Source: Blastocatellia bacterium
GTDB taxonomy: Bacteria > Acidobacteriota > Blastocatellia > Pyrinomonadales > Pyrinomonadaceae
Assembly (NCBI GenBank): GCA_016789145.1
Contig: JAEUQI010000009.1
Span: forward strand, 1 to 52,126
DNA: 52,126 nt
Direction of reading: 5' to 3'
Made by a program: the position numbers and the translations under genes. Positions within the stretch are counted from its first letter, which is position 1; every line of letters begins with the position of its first letter. Below are positions 18,036 through 25,697 of this stretch, piece by piece. Under the pieces are notes generated by a model. It did no database searches. It was not told where the DNA came from and saw only the letters and a list, made by a program, of their open reading frames with translations.

Positions 18036-18964
18036 TCACGAACGAACAGATCCTCGAGCGATTGCTTAACCGGCGTGATCGATCCCAAACGGCCGCCGGC
18101 GTCGCGTGTAACGGCGAGCACCGCGTCGATGTCCGATTCGTCGAGAACGTGTATCGTTGCACCATGAGGACGTGGCGTGATCGAGGCTCCGGCAATGAAT
18201 TCGATCCGCTCACGTATCTCTTCAGCAGAGACAGATTGAACGTTTATCTCTAGATTCCGGGATGCTTCTTCGCCTCCTAGCAACTCTTGTAACGAACCAA
18301 ATGCCGCGAGTTTTCCGCTGCGCAGTATCGCAACTTCGTCACACAACGCCTCGATGTCCGTGAGAATATGAGTGGACATAAAGACGGTCGTACCTTTATC
18401 TCGAAGGCCCGCGATCAACTCGCGTATCTCGCGGCGTCCGACAGGATCGAGGCCGCTCATCGGTTCATCGAGAAAAACGATCTCGGGATCGTTTATGAGC
18501 GATTGAGCCAGACCGACACGCTGAAGCATACCTTTTGAGAACTTACGCAGCTGCCTCTTGCGGTCTTTTTCGACGATGCCAACAGCCGTTAGCAACTCGT
18601 CCGACTTCTTAGTCCGCGTTGCGGCGTCATATCCGAACAATTCCCCGAAATAACTCATCAGCTCGTTGGCCGTCAGGTAATCGTAAAAATATGGATTCTC
18701 CGGACAATAGCCGATTCGGCGATGCATCTGGACGTCCGCAATATCGTGGCCCAGAATTCGAGCGCTTCCTTTCGTCGGAAACTGTAGCCGCATAAGAGTT
18801 TTTATCGTCGTCGTTTTCCCGGCTCCGTTCCCACCGAGAAAGCCAAAGATTTGCCCGCCGGTGACGTTCAGGGTCAGGTCGTCGAGAGCCAATACTCGCT
18901 TTTTCTTGAGAAATCCCTTCTCGTATTCCTTTGAAAGTCCTTCGATCTCGATAACGTAATTCAT
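18032..18964 (-). CDS. ABC transporter ATP-binding protein
   Basis: ATPase of an ABC-2 type exporter, 310 residues. It has Walker [10 protein letters not shown], signature [13 protein letters not shown], Walker [15 protein letters not shown] and the H-loop (MSTHIL). The C-terminal extension (about 215-310) is the regulatory tail found in NatA/CcmA-like exporters. It is the last gene of a minus-strand set after the permease and a TPR protein, so the three probably work together. The substrate is unknown; neighbours suggest a cell-envelope role. Confidence 0.93.
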   Translation of the reverse strand: MNYVIEIEGLSKEYEKGFLKKKRVLALDDLTLNVTGGQIFGFLGGNGAGKTTTIKTLMRLQFPTKGSARILGHDIADVQMHRRIGYCPENPYFYDYLTANELMSYFGELFGYDAATRTKKSDELLTAVGIVEKDRKRQLRKFSKGMLQRVGLAQSLINDPEIVFLDEPMSGLDPVGRREIRELIAGLRDKGTTVFMSTHILTDIEALCDEVAILRSGKLAAFGSLQELLGGEEASRNLEINVQSVSAEEIRERIEFIAGASITPRPHGATIHVLDESDIDAVLAVTRDAGGRLGSITPVKQSLEDLFVRD

Positions 18965-18978
18965 ATTGAAAACCCTAA

Positions 18979-19920
18979 CTAGCGACCTGCCACACCGGAT
19001 CTTTCAAAATCCAATCGCGATCTGCATTCTTGCTTGTCCAAAACATATGGAACGTTTGACGGATCGACGATACGTCCATTGCTATCGGCTCGAAATTCTC
19101 TACCATTCGGCAGTTTCGCGGACATCAAGAGGCTGTTCACTTCGCGTAGATCATTGGCACACCGGCCGGTTTTGTCCTTTAGATCTGCCAGCGCCTTATC
19201 GATCGCATCACGTTCGTCCAACGAATCGAGCTGCGCCAACCGACGTTCGGCTACGACTTTCGTTTGTTCGTCTTGAGCTTCAGAAAGCATCTGCGAATAA
19301 ACTTGTCTTGCCGTTGCGCGGCTGCCGCCTTCTGTCTTGACTGCGGCTACCATCATCTTCAAAAATGGGGCGGCACCGGCGATCTGTGAGCCTCGTTCGT
19401 AAGTTCTTGACGCCTCTTCGTAACGGCCGAGCTTCCAATAGATGTAGCCAAGCTGGTGATAGAGCCTCCATTCATTTGGATTGTTGGCAATGCCCTTTTC
19501 TGTGATCGCGATAGCCTTTTCAGGGTCTATACTTGGCAATATCACTGCTCCATACGAATAGGCGGCGATAAATCGCGGATCAAGATCAGTTGCATTCTCA
19601 AGGTATGGATACAGAAGTCTTGGGTCTAGATCTCGCAGGTCGTCTAGGTTAACCTCTTTTCCTGCCATATCGGCGGCGATCATCTTGTCTCCTATATATT
19701 GAAGCGACTTGACCCAATACCAATCCGCTATCAAGCCATCGAAACCAAGAGCAAAGCCTTTCAATCTGGAGCCATGGATCGATAGGTCCGAGTCTTCATA
19801 TCCGGGCGGCAGCTCCGGCCTTTGGCCCTCTATTGCGTTGCCCGAAACAAATGCCACAGCAAAACCTAATACGCCCGCGGCGACCGCTGCAATTATCGTC
19901 CTGGTGCCAAAATTCGCCAT
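18979..19920 (-). CDS. Membrane-anchored TPR protein
   Basis: A 313-residue protein with one N-terminal membrane helix or uncleaved signal (TIIAAVAAGVLGFAVAFVSG). TPR-type helices follow at about 105-215 (WRLYHQLGYIYWKLGRYEEA, then RTYERGSQIA). It ends with a region containing two cysteines. It lies directly after the ABC permease stop (no gap) and before the ATPase, so it is probably an accessory periplasmic subunit of the same exporter. I do not recognise a named family. Confidence 0.75.
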   Translation of the reverse strand: MANFGTRTIIAAVAAGVLGFAVAFVSGNAIEGQRPELPPGYEDSDLSIHGSRLKGFALGFDGLIADWYWVKSLQYIGDKMIAADMAGKEVNLDDLRDLDPRLLYPYLENATDLDPRFIAAYSYGAVILPSIDPEKAIAITEKGIANNPNEWRLYHQLGYIYWKLGRYEEASRTYERGSQIAGAAPFLKMMVAAVKTEGGSRATARQVYSQMLSEAQDEQTKVVAERRLAQLDSLDERDAIDKALADLKDKTGRCANDLREVNSLLMSAKLPNGREFRADSNGRIVDPSNVPYVLDKQECRSRLDFERSGVAGR

Positions 19921-20715
19921 CTATTTGAAATTCCGCTTGCTGAAGATCAACACAGTGATAGCGAGCAAAACCGCATTGAATCCGATCGCATACAATGTCG
20001 CAAACCCCGCAAACGATACCGTCGGAACATCACCATGAGCGGCGTTCAGAATAAAACTGAAATTGGACAAATTTGGCAATGCGTAATAAATGCCCGTAAA
20101 TACCGCTATGGCCGAGCTAGATCCGATCGTCTTCGCAAGATCAAGCAGGGACGAACTGAAATGTCCGATAAGAAATACAAAGAATGTCAACAATGCTGAT
20201 AATGCAGGCGTAGAAAAACTTGAGAACAAGATCGCGACGGCTGTGAGAATAGTGAGTTCGAGGAAAATGAGAAATCCGGCTCCCCAGATCGAGGCGGTTT
20301 TTGACGCTCCTCCAACATAGGCCAGGGCCAGCGTCACGCCGAGGCACATGATAACGACATTCACAAATAGCGTCGTACAGAGACCAAGATATTTGCCGAT
20401 AATGAATTCGCCGCGACCTACGGGCTTTGAAAATATCGAATAGACGGTTTTCTTTTCTATCTCTTTCCAGACGAGGCTTACCCCGACAAAAATGGCGATG
20501 AAAGCACCGAAAAGAAGAACGGCGCTCATACCGAGGTTGATGATCACACGGCTCTCCTGCCCGGCGGTTAGTTCGCCGAGAAAGATCGCACTAACCGTGA
20601 TCAGCAGTACGAAAACAATAAGATTGTAGAGGATCCGGTCACGGACAGCCTCGCGAAACGCATTTTTCGCGATGGTCAAGATCCGGGGCAGGAATCCTGT
20701 TCCTTCGTTAGGCAT
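19921..20715 (-). CDS. ABC-2 type transporter permease
   Basis: A 264-residue inner-membrane protein with about six hydrophobic helices (for example LIVFVLLITVSAIFLG, LGMSAVLLFGAFIAIFVGV, FVNVVIMCLGVTLALAYV). The motif KKTVYSIFSKPVGRGEFIIGKYLGL is typical of ABC-2 permeases. It is first of a permease-TPR-ATPase set and lies 69 bp downstream of the O-antigen-ligase-like gene. The pairing with the ATPase at 18032-18964 is inferred from adjacency. Confidence 0.88.
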   Translation of the reverse strand: MPNEGTGFLPRILTIAKNAFREAVRDRILYNLIVFVLLITVSAIFLGELTAGQESRVIINLGMSAVLLFGAFIAIFVGVSLVWKEIEKKTVYSIFSKPVGRGEFIIGKYLGLCTTLFVNVVIMCLGVTLALAYVGGASKTASIWGAGFLIFLELTILTAVAILFSSFSTPALSALLTFFVFLIGHFSSSLLDLAKTIGSSSAIAVFTGIYYALPNLSNFSFILNAAHGDVPTVSFAGFATLYAIGFNAVLLAITVLIFSKRNFK

Positions 20716-20784
20716 TACGGTCTATTTTCGAAACTTGAGGAGACTGAGCATCTCCGAGCGTCAACATTCTACCACGAAACTCGC

Positions 20785-22785
20785 CTACTCCGTTGGCTTA
20801 GGTATCGCATCGACATACATCTGGGCCGCGTTTTGTGGCACTAATTCACCCGGCGGCGTACTCATACCGTCTTCTTTTGACATATGGAAAGCTTTGTTTC
20901 CTCGGTACCGGATCAACCGAACCCAGCCTTCCGCCTGTTTGGCATTTACCGCATATGCGGCTTCGGTCTGTGCTCTGGCTTCGTCCTCGAGACCGACCGA
21001 ACGCATAAATTCGGCCGCCTCGATCCGCATATATACCGAGCGTGGATAAACCCTCGTTCCCTCTCGATAAGCCTCTACGGCTTCGTCAATGGCTCCGGCG
21101 GTTTTATACTGCGTAGCTAGCTGCGAGTATGTCAATGACATTCCAATGCCGGTTACAATGCCCTTCCGCGTCATTTCCGCGGCCTTGAGATACTCGTTCA
21201 TCGACGCATACCGTGCAGCCGCGGAATTGTACGCACCGGCATATTCAGGGTCTAGCCACATCGCCGTCGCATAGTCGGCTAACGACGCATCGTTGTCAAC
21301 CGTCGATTCAGCACGGCTGACATAGGCTTCAGCGGCGATCTTAATTCCCGCATAGGCAATACAAGCTGCGATGCCGACGAACATCAAGAGGAGAACTATT
21401 TTTCGGAGCCGGCCCGACATCTCACGGACCAGCGAACGATCCGTGATCCCTATCGCTGCGGAAAGTATCAGAAAGAGACCCATTCCGTTTTGCGCCGAAC
21501 GAAATGAAAATGAACTGACCATGGAGCTAAACCCAAAGGCTAAAGCGCCACCGATCACAGCCCACATTATGATCGAGTTCGGGCCGCGGACATTTCGAAC
21601 GATCGCGATCGCCGCTATGCCAAAACTGACCAATATTAAAGCGATCCCAACAATTCCTAACTCCGACGCGATCTGAATAGGCTCGTTGTGGGCTCGTTCG
21701 ACAAGGTAGTCTTCTCCGAACTCCGTCGATGTATCCTGCGGATTATCGCGTCGAAAATCCATACGGCCATCGTTGAACGCACGTCCAAAATTATCAGCGC
21801 CGTAGCCTAAGAACCATCGTTCTTTTGCCATGTGGGCACCGATCTTCCAAATGACTTTACGAAACTCGTTCGATGTGAATTCGGGATCTTGCGTACCTGT
21901 AATATAATCGGCGGTCGCCGGCACTTCGGACGTAACCACGAACAGCACCTGAAACCCGATCGTGAAAACTAGCCAAATTGCGGCAACTGCCGCCAGTATA
22001 CGTCGCTTACCGGTCGGTTCGAATACTAGCGCTCCGACACAAAACACGGCCATACCGACAACGCCCGCGATGAACGAGCCTTTACTTAGTGACAACATCA
22101 CGGTCAGCCAAGCAAGTACAAATGCGGCTGCCACGATCACACGCACCTTGCCCTTCATGAAGATCGCTCCGGCCGCAAGCACCGGCGTGATCGTCGCCAT
22201 CAGCTCTCCGTATTTGCCGTATCGGATACGCAAAAAGCCCTCGCTATGCTTAAAGTCCGTGAGTGTGAGATAGTCGATCAGGCACAGAATGCCTGTGATA
22301 GTAGCAACTGTTGTGATAGCAACCACCGGAAATCGAATGCTCTGTTGTCGTCTAACGATCGCCCCAAAAGTAATGAACGCTGCAATGTATAGTCCCCATA
22401 TGACGGTGTGGTGAGCAACCGATTCGTATGAGTATGCCCACATCAACGACAGCAGCCCAAAGGATGCAAACGCCATTAACCAACCCGCAAAGTGAAGCGA
22501 AGATCGGCCAATGCCCGCGATCAATTCCGTGAGTTTTACTCCTGAGAGCCGAATTCCCAGCCAAACAAGAGCCAAAAGAACGGAAAGTACCAACTCCGCC
22601 TTGTACGGATGCGTCACCGGAATGATCGGCCCTGGAATATAGAACAAAATACTTAACAGCCCAAGCCCAAACATCACAGCGCAAACATTCGATGCAATGC
22701 TGTCCGCACCGAACGCTTTTATCGAACTATTGGTCTCGTTTTCTGGTTCCATATCGGCGGTCGCCAAGTTAGGAGATTCTAACAT
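20785..22785 (-). CDS. O-antigen ligase/Wzy_C-like membrane protein with TPR tail
   Basis: A roughly 666-residue multi-spanning protein. The N-terminal two thirds (about 30-470) hold around a dozen membrane helices. A large loop follows, with RAHNEPIQIASELGIVG, the Wzy_C/WaaL-type signature region. The last 160 residues are TPR-like (YAGAYNSAAARYASMNEYLKAA and so on). Family members join glycans to lipid A or to pilin (PilO/TfpO class). Its position directly after two pilin genes favours a pilin- or S-layer-type protein glycosyltransferase, but this is inference. A GTG at 22791 is an alternative start. Confidence 0.8.
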   Translation of the reverse strand: MLESPNLATADMEPENETNSSIKAFGADSIASNVCAVMFGLGLLSILFYIPGPIIPVTHPYKAELVLSVLLALVWLGIRLSGVKLTELIAGIGRSSLHFAGWLMAFASFGLLSLMWAYSYESVAHHTVIWGLYIAAFITFGAIVRRQQSIRFPVVAITTVATITGILCLIDYLTLTDFKHSEGFLRIRYGKYGELMATITPVLAAGAIFMKGKVRVIVAAAFVLAWLTVMLSLSKGSFIAGVVGMAVFCVGALVFEPTGKRRILAAVAAIWLVFTIGFQVLFVVTSEVPATADYITGTQDPEFTSNEFRKVIWKIGAHMAKERWFLGYGADNFGRAFNDGRMDFRRDNPQDTSTEFGEDYLVERAHNEPIQIASELGIVGIALILVSFGIAAIAIVRNVRGPNSIIMWAVIGGALAFGFSSMVSSFSFRSAQNGMGLFLILSAAIGITDRSLVREMSGRLRKIVLLLMFVGIAACIAYAGIKIAAEAYVSRAESTVDNDASLADYATAMWLDPEYAGAYNSAAARYASMNEYLKAAEMTRKGIVTGIGMSLTYSQLATQYKTAGAIDEAVEAYREGTRVYPRSVYMRIEAAEFMRSVGLEDEARAQTEAAYAVNAKQAEGWVRLIRYRGNKAFHMSKEDGMSTPPGELVPQNAAQMYVDAIPKPTE

Positions 22786-22795
22786 TTGCACATTA

Positions 22796-22829
22796 AAACA
22801 AAAAAGAGGCCGTCACTTGAGACGGCCTC
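22796..22829 (-). terminator. Terminator of the second pilin gene
   Basis: Stem GAGGCCGTC (22806-22814) / GACGGCCTC (22821-22829) with a 6-nt loop. Read on the minus strand it is followed by TTTTTTGTTTT (down to 22796). A classical rho-independent terminator 24 nt after the pilin stop; it overlaps the start region of the ligase-like gene. Confidence 0.88.
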
Positions 22830-22852
22830 GGAGAATCTATGTTTTTCATTCA

Positions 22853-23359
22853 CTAGTTCGACATTGGGCTTGCGGCAATGACCTGTGCCAATGTTCCGTA
22901 CTGCGCAAGTGTGGTGTCTGATTTGATGACACCGTCCGTTGCAACGCCAAATCTTCGAGATCCTGTTTGGGTTACACCTGTGGTCGTAGTCGGTACCGAA
23001 CTGAATGCAAACTGAGGCGGAACCAAAGTAGTCCCTGCGACTCGAATGCCGACAAAGTTGTAGCCGCTTTTTGTTCCCGTATCAAGCGTATTATCCAGGA
23101 TCTGTGCGCCCGGCGTTCCCAATTCTGCCAGTGCAGCGATGCTGAATGATGTAGCGCCCGCATAATTGCCGTTTCCGACCGTTGCGGCGTAGGTCAACTG
23201 AGCACTGTGAAGCAGACGCATCGATGAAACTGCTGACCCTTCGTTCGCCGATCTTCTTGAAGCTAGCAGGTTCGGTATCGCAATAGCAGCGATAATTCCG
23301 ATTATTACCACAACGATCAAAAGTTCGATCAGTGAAAATCCTTTCTGTTGCGTTGTCAT
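22853..23359 (-). CDS. Type IV prepilin (second copy)
   Basis: A 168-residue type IVa pilin-like protein. Leader MTTQQKG is cut after Gly by prepilin peptidase, leaving the N-methylated Phe1. Glu5 (FSLIE), needed for assembly, is present, followed by the hydrophobic helix (LLIVVVIIGIIAAIAIPNLL). The globular part is Thr/Gly-rich with TGVTQTGSRRFGVATDG, shared with the neighbour at 23505-23993; it ends ASPMSN. No cysteine pair, so the usual disulfide loop is missing. It has a good ribosome site (CGGAG). No sigma54 promoter of its own was seen; it lies downstream of the first copy and that copy's terminator. Confidence 0.92.
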   Translation of the reverse strand: MTTQQKGFSLIELLIVVVIIGIIAAIAIPNLLASRRSANEGSAVSSMRLLHSAQLTYAATVGNGNYAGATSFSIAALAELGTPGAQILDNTLDTGTKSGYNFVGIRVAGTTLVPPQFAFSSVPTTTTGVTQTGSRRFGVATDGVIKSDTTLAQYGTLAQVIAASPMSN

Positions 23360-23441
23360 TTTGATATCTCCGTTCCGAGGTTTCGTCGGTTGATCTGACC
23401 TAATGTCGAACGGAAGGCATGTCCATTGGATCAGACTCGTG

Positions 23442-23480
23442 AAAAAAGGCGGGAAACATCTCAGTGAAATGCTTCCCGCC
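23442..23480 (-). terminator. Terminator between the two pilin genes
   Basis: Arms GGCGGGAAACAT (23448-23459) and ATGCTTCCCGCC (23469-23480), one mismatch, 9-nt loop. Read on the minus strand it is followed by six T (23447-23442). It lies 25 nt after the first pilin stop and probably makes that pilin the dominant product, with some read-through to the second. Confidence 0.85.
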
Positions 23481-23504
23481 TCGGATTACTAACTAAACGT
23501 TAGA

Positions 23505-23993
23505 TTAGTTGCCCATCGGCGAAGCAGCTGCGACCGTTGTCTGGTCATAAGCGGTGCCAAGCGATGCAGCCGTGCTGTCAGCCTTGAGAACGCCATCTGT
23601 TGCCACACCAAAACGGCGTGAGCCGGTCTGTGTAACACCCGACGTCGTGGTTGGGTTAGCCGATGCGAAGAAAACTGCAGGAACAGTCGTCGAAGCTGCG
23701 GTTGCACCACCGACAAAGTTGTATCCGCTCTTCGTACCCGAAGCAAGAACGCTGTCGACCAAGTTGATCGATCCACCGAGCGTGCTGATGGCTGCAGCGT
23801 AGCTGCCGTTACCATAGGTCGAAGCATAAGTCATCTGAGCACCGTGGATGGTGCGAAGCGAAGAAACTGCTGAGCCTTCATTAGCCGAACGGCGTGCTGC
23901 AAGCAGGTTAGGAATAGCGATAGCGGCGATGATGCCGATGATCACAACAACGATCAAAAGTTCGATAAGCGAGAAGCCCTTTTGGTTTTTCAT
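23505..23993 (-). CDS. pilA: Type IV prepilin (major pilin candidate)
   Basis: 162 residues from the ATG at 23993, directly giving the short leader MKNQKG and mature FSLIELL with Glu5. An in-frame extension to 24122 is rejected because it runs through the promoter and would put 43 residues before the leader. Shine-Dalgarno TAGGAG lies about 14 nt upstream. The globular domain shares TGVTQTGSRRFGVATDG and the ASPMxN ending with the pilin at 22853. It lacks cysteines. A sigma54 promoter (24058-24072) and an upstream palindrome lie between it and pilR, so it is the likely target of PilSR. Confidence 0.93.
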   Translation of the reverse strand: MKNQKGFSLIELLIVVVIIGIIAAIAIPNLLAARRSANEGSAVSSLRTIHGAQMTYASTYGNGSYAAAISTLGGSINLVDSVLASGTKSGYNFVGGATAASTTVPAVFFASANPTTTSGVTQTGSRRFGVATDGVLKADSTAASLGTAYDQTTVAAASPMGN

Positions 23994-24057
23994 TTTTAGT
24001 TCACAATCTCCTAAAGATTTAAGTCTGTCTGTACCTTTCCCAGGCAGCCTACCTATT

Positions 24058-24072
24058 ACAAGCATCGTGCCA
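24058..24072 (-). promoter_or_regulatory. Sigma54 (-24/-12) promoter of pilA
   Basis: On the minus strand the sequence is TGGCAC, 5 nt, TTGT, against the consensus TGGCAC-N5-TTGC. It lies 65-79 bp upstream of the pilA ATG, giving a start of transcription near 24047 and a leader of about 54 nt. The adjacent PilR carries the GAFTGA loop needed to activate such promoters. Confidence 0.8.
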
Positions 24073-24190
24073 AAGGGTCGTGCCGTTGCTAAGTTGTTGA
24101 TTTTATTAAGGTTACCAGCCAAGCAAGATTGCTTGTGGAACCAAGACGAGGTGTTTTGAACCTAAGTTCTAACAGTTTTTGGTAAGAGTT

Positions 24191-24209
24191 ACTGACAAAT
24201 TCTGTCAGT
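24191..24209. promoter_or_regulatory. Probable PilR upstream activating site
   Basis: ACTGACA (24191-24197) and TGTCAGT (24203-24209) form a perfect 7-bp inverted repeat with a 5-nt spacer, about 150 bp upstream of the predicted pilA start. In Pseudomonas, PilR sites contain (C/G)TGTC; here the strands carry CTGTC and TTGTC. The position suits an activator acting through DNA looping. It lies just past the pilR stop, so a weak terminator role cannot be excluded. Confidence 0.55.
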
Positions 24210-24223
24210 TTCGGGGAGATCGG

Positions 24224-25618
24224 CTATTCACCGCCGCGCATTTGGGCGCTTAAGCTGCGAATATTGTGTTTGTCGAGCAGATGCCGCAACGAACGAACCG
24301 GCATACCTAGCAATTCGGCCGCTTTTGTTTGATTACCAGACACCTTTCGAAGAGCTTCAACGACGTAGGTACGTTCAAGATTGTCAAGATGTGCCGTCAG
24401 ATCGATGCCGTTCTCCGGCAGATCGAACTCGGCCTTGATGCGTTCGGGATTGTAATTAGTAATATGATCAGGCAAACGCTCGGGCTGTATCTCTTCGCCG
24501 CGTTCGAGTGCGACCGCTCGCTCAATAGTATGCTCGAGTTCACGAACGTTCCCATGCCACGCGTAATTTTCAAGTACCTGGAGGGTTCTTGGTGAAACGG
24601 TTACATTTCGTCCGCTTTGGGCATTGAATTTCGCAACAAAATGCGCGACAAGGTCAGGTATGTCCTCTGCACGCTCGCGCAAAGGCGGAAGATCAATCGG
24701 AATAACTGAGATCCGATAAAAAAGATCTTCGCGGAACGTTCCTTCGTCAGCCATTGCCCTGAGATCACGGTTCGTCGCTGCAATTACTCGAGCATCGATG
24801 GGGATCTCATCATGGGCACCCACGGGCCGCACACGACGCTCCTGCAAAACGCGAAGTAACTTCACCTGCATCGCCGGTGACATTTCACCGATCTCATCGA
24901 GAAAGATCGTTCCCTTGTCGGCTGCCTCAAAAAGCCCCTTTCGGTTGCTGTTTGCTCCCGTAAACGCACCCTTTACATAGCCGAACAGCTCAGATTCGAG
25001 CAAAGTCTCGGTGAAAGCTCCACAATTTATGGATATAAACGGCCTCTCAGCACGGTCGCTCTGGTCGTGTATTGCTCTAGCAACAAGCTCTTTTCCCGTT
25101 CCGCTCTCTCCCGTTACCAATACTGTCGATTGAACCTCAGCGACGGTCTCGATCATTTGAAAGATAGCGTCCATCTTTGACGATGATCCAACAATGTTCT
25201 TAACGCTGCCGCGATCGCGCTGTGCACGCTTGAAAGCTCGATTTTCAACAATGAGCTCTTGTTTTTCGAGCGTTTTCTTGACGATCAGCTTTAACTCTTC
25301 GACGTCGAATGGTTTTTGGATAAAATCATCGGCACCGAGCTTGAATGCCTCTCTAGCAGTTTCGACCGAAGCAAACGCAGTCATCAGCACGACCCCGAGA
25401 TCAGGCTGTGTTGAGCGTACGGCTCGAAGCATCTCGATGCCGTCCATATCAGGCATTTTGACATCAGAAATGATGATATCCGCGGGCCCCTCAGTCAAAG
25501 CATCTATCGCCTGCCGTCCATTCATGGCCGTTCGAACCGTGTGGCTGTCGCCCTCGAAAACGAGAGTTAACAGTTGGCGATAGCTTTGTTCGTCATCGAC
25601 GATCAGTATATTTGCCAT
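24224..25618 (-). CDS. pilR: Sigma54-dependent response regulator PilR
   Basis: NtrC-family activator of 464 residues. Receiver domain 1-120 has acidic pocket Asp8/Asp9 and phosphoacceptor Asp52 in SDVKMPD. The AAA+ domain (about 140-380) has Walker A GESGTGKE, intact GAFTGA, Walker B GTIFLDE and the arginine region FREDLFYR. The Fis-type helix-turn-helix ends the protein (GNQTKAAELLGMPVRSLRHLL). It follows pilS by 79 bp and precedes pilA, the standard arrangement. It should activate the sigma54 promoter of pilA when phosphorylated by PilS. Confidence 0.94.
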   Translation of the reverse strand: MANILIVDDEQSYRQLLTLVFEGDSHTVRTAMNGRQAIDALTEGPADIIISDVKMPDMDGIEMLRAVRSTQPDLGVVLMTAFASVETAREAFKLGADDFIQKPFDVEELKLIVKKTLEKQELIVENRAFKRAQRDRGSVKNIVGSSSKMDAIFQMIETVAEVQSTVLVTGESGTGKELVARAIHDQSDRAERPFISINCGAFTETLLESELFGYVKGAFTGANSNRKGLFEAADKGTIFLDEIGEMSPAMQVKLLRVLQERRVRPVGAHDEIPIDARVIAATNRDLRAMADEGTFREDLFYRISVIPIDLPPLRERAEDIPDLVAHFVAKFNAQSGRNVTVSPRTLQVLENYAWHGNVRELEHTIERAVALERGEEIQPERLPDHITNYNPERIKAEFDLPENGIDLTAHLDNLERTYVVEALRKVSGNQTKAAELLGMPVRSLRHLLDKHNIRSLSAQMRGGE

Positions 25619-25697
25619 TTTGTCGAAGGGATGTTGATGTCAGCATCAACACAAACCTATTTTACGGATACTACGCCATTATACAAGACCTTTTTGC

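Noticed and set aside
23994..24122. 43-residue extension of the first prepilin
   Set aside because: It crosses the sigma54 promoter, and prepilin leaders are short.
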